64,000 bases of DNA. Source: Pseudomonas fluorescens (lineage in GTDB: Bacteria; Pseudomonadota; Gammaproteobacteria; Pseudomonadales; Pseudomonadaceae). The stretch lies in contig NZ_JAGGOG010000002.1 in assembly GCF_018614655.1 (NCBI RefSeq), positions 326,244-390,243 of the forward strand. Direction: 5' to 3'. Made by a program: the position numbers and the translations under genes. The notes under the pieces are model-generated. The model was not told where the DNA came from and did no database searches. It saw nothing but the letters and a program-made list of their open reading frames with translations. Shown here one piece after another: positions 63,444 to 64,000 of this stretch (positions within the stretch are counted from its first letter, which is position 1; each line of letters opens with the position of its first letter).

Positions 63444-64000
63444 CACTCAATCACTCCAGATTGACGATTTCTATCAACGATTTTTTTTATTGCGCCATCA
63501 ACCTGCTGTGGATCATATCCACGCTCTATCATATTACTTCTTAAAGCATCCGTATCACGACATATAGCGCCGCAAAGATCGATTGCATCTTGCTGAACTT
63601 GCGCTGCTGTATTCTTACCACCATAAGTTGGTCCCGACTGATGAACGTCCTTGGGAACTTCTACAGCAGTTGCATTTTGATATAAAGTTTTTTCTTCTGC
63701 AGGCGTCAATTTTCTACCCAGCCCATCTTCCTTTGATTTTCTTAAAGCTGCGAAAGATGGTATATGATCATGTTCTAATCCATCGCCAACAACTTCACCT
63801 CTTTTAAGATCCTTATATGATCCAACATCAAGCGCCTTAACACTCTGAATTTCATTACTGGCCTGATTAATCAGTTTCGACGCTGTGTCGAGATCACCAG
63901 CTTTTAGAGCCTTTTGTGCACCTTTTATGGCTTTTCCGGCAACATCACCAGCACCGGGTATTATACCAATCGCTGCTGCTAGGTAATCCAGAGCGCTATC
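63443..64000 (-). CDS. C-terminal part of a polymorphic toxin (Rhs/contact-dependent type), HNH-like tip
   Basis: The last 185 residues of a protein whose start lies beyond the window. ALDYLAAAIGIIPGAGDVAG resembles the pretoxin segment of Rhs and related exotoxins. The toxin tip contains GLEHDHIPSFAALRKS with a His-Asp-His cluster as in HNH/endonuclease VII folds, then KLTPAEEKTLYQNATAVEVP, QSGPTYGGKNT and a terminal VDRNRQSGVIE. It is therefore probably a nuclease toxin delivered to competitors (type VI or two-partner system); the delivery part cannot be seen. The frame is open from base 64000. Confidence 0.7.
   Translation of the reverse strand, partial: DSALDYLAAAIGIIPGAGDVAGKAIKGAQKALKAGDLDTASKLINQASNEIQSVKALDVGSYKDLKRGEVVGDGLEHDHIPSFAALRKSKEDGLGRKLTPAEEKTLYQNATAVEVPKDVHQSGPTYGGKNTAAQVQQDAIDLCGAICRDTDALRSNMIERGYDPQQVDGAIKKIVDRNRQSGVIE

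Overview
The window is chromosomal DNA from a fluorescent pseudomonad, most likely the Pseudomonas fluorescens group. This rests on high-GC, densely packed genes and close matches to Pseudomonas-specific proteins (AtsA/AtsK/AtsRBC, OscA, DesA, GabDT). The order cysA-cysW-cysT-sbp-oscA-(PAS-GGDEF-EAL)-desA matches the known P. aeruginosa arrangement. Several families of paired REP-type (REPIN-like) palindromes lie between genes. I ran no searches; all names come from motifs, lengths and recalled family knowledge.

Layout. 1-4.7 kb: a TriABC-type RND efflux operon with two adaptor genes; the pump gene is cut by the left edge. 4.8-6.0 kb: an AAA ATPase. 6.0-9.0 kb: a polar amino-acid ABC importer. 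9.3-12.1 kb: MetQ-type binding protein, an unusual sigma-54 activator and a small serine hydrolase. 12.3-14.3 kb: tonB-exbB-exbD. 14.5-17.1 kb: LysR regulator, nucleoside deaminase and CynX/NimT-type MFS exporter. 17.1-30.8 kb: a sulfate-ester scavenging island with a TonB-dependent receptor, two related LysR regulators, a PMH/sulfatase-family hydrolase, AtsK dioxygenase, AtsR/AtsB/AtsC importer and AtsA arylsulfatase. 30.7-34.6 kb: fatty-acid desaturase with AraC regulator, a receiver-only protein, a Crp/Fnr regulator and an Mpo1-like protein. 34.8-38.9 kb: the sulfate importer operon oscA-sbp-cysTWA. 39.2-45.1 kb: c-di-GMP and signalling proteins around desA. 45.2-48.2 kb: gabD-gabT.

48.4-52.7 kb is an R-body (refractile body, Reb) locus: three RebB-family proteins, a fourth RebB-like protein, a coiled-coil protein, a permuted papain-fold hydrolase, an ECF sigma factor and a Crp/Fnr regulator, next to tRNA-Arg(CCG). 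53.1-56.0 kb: ECF sigma, putative anti-sigma and VWA lipoprotein. 56.2-58.5 kb: a striking single-chain fusion of a serralysin metalloprotease with RTX repeats to a trypsin-like serine protease. 58.5-62.4 kb: three lipoproteins, a polytopic signal peptidase I, an RDD protein and a small membrane protein. 62.4-64.0 kb: AT-richer, repeat-littered DNA ending in the C-terminus of a polymorphic (Rhs/contact-dependent type) toxin with its probable immunity gene.

How the genes work together. Much of 9-39 kb looks like the sulfur-starvation response: outer-membrane uptake powered by TonB, sulfate-ester import by AtsRBC, release of sulfate by AtsA, AtsK and the second hydrolase, and direct sulfate import by Sbp-CysTWA. 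The most novel-looking parts are the R-body locus, the dual-protease fusion, the polytopic signal peptidase cluster, and the operator-like palindromes near the sulfur genes.
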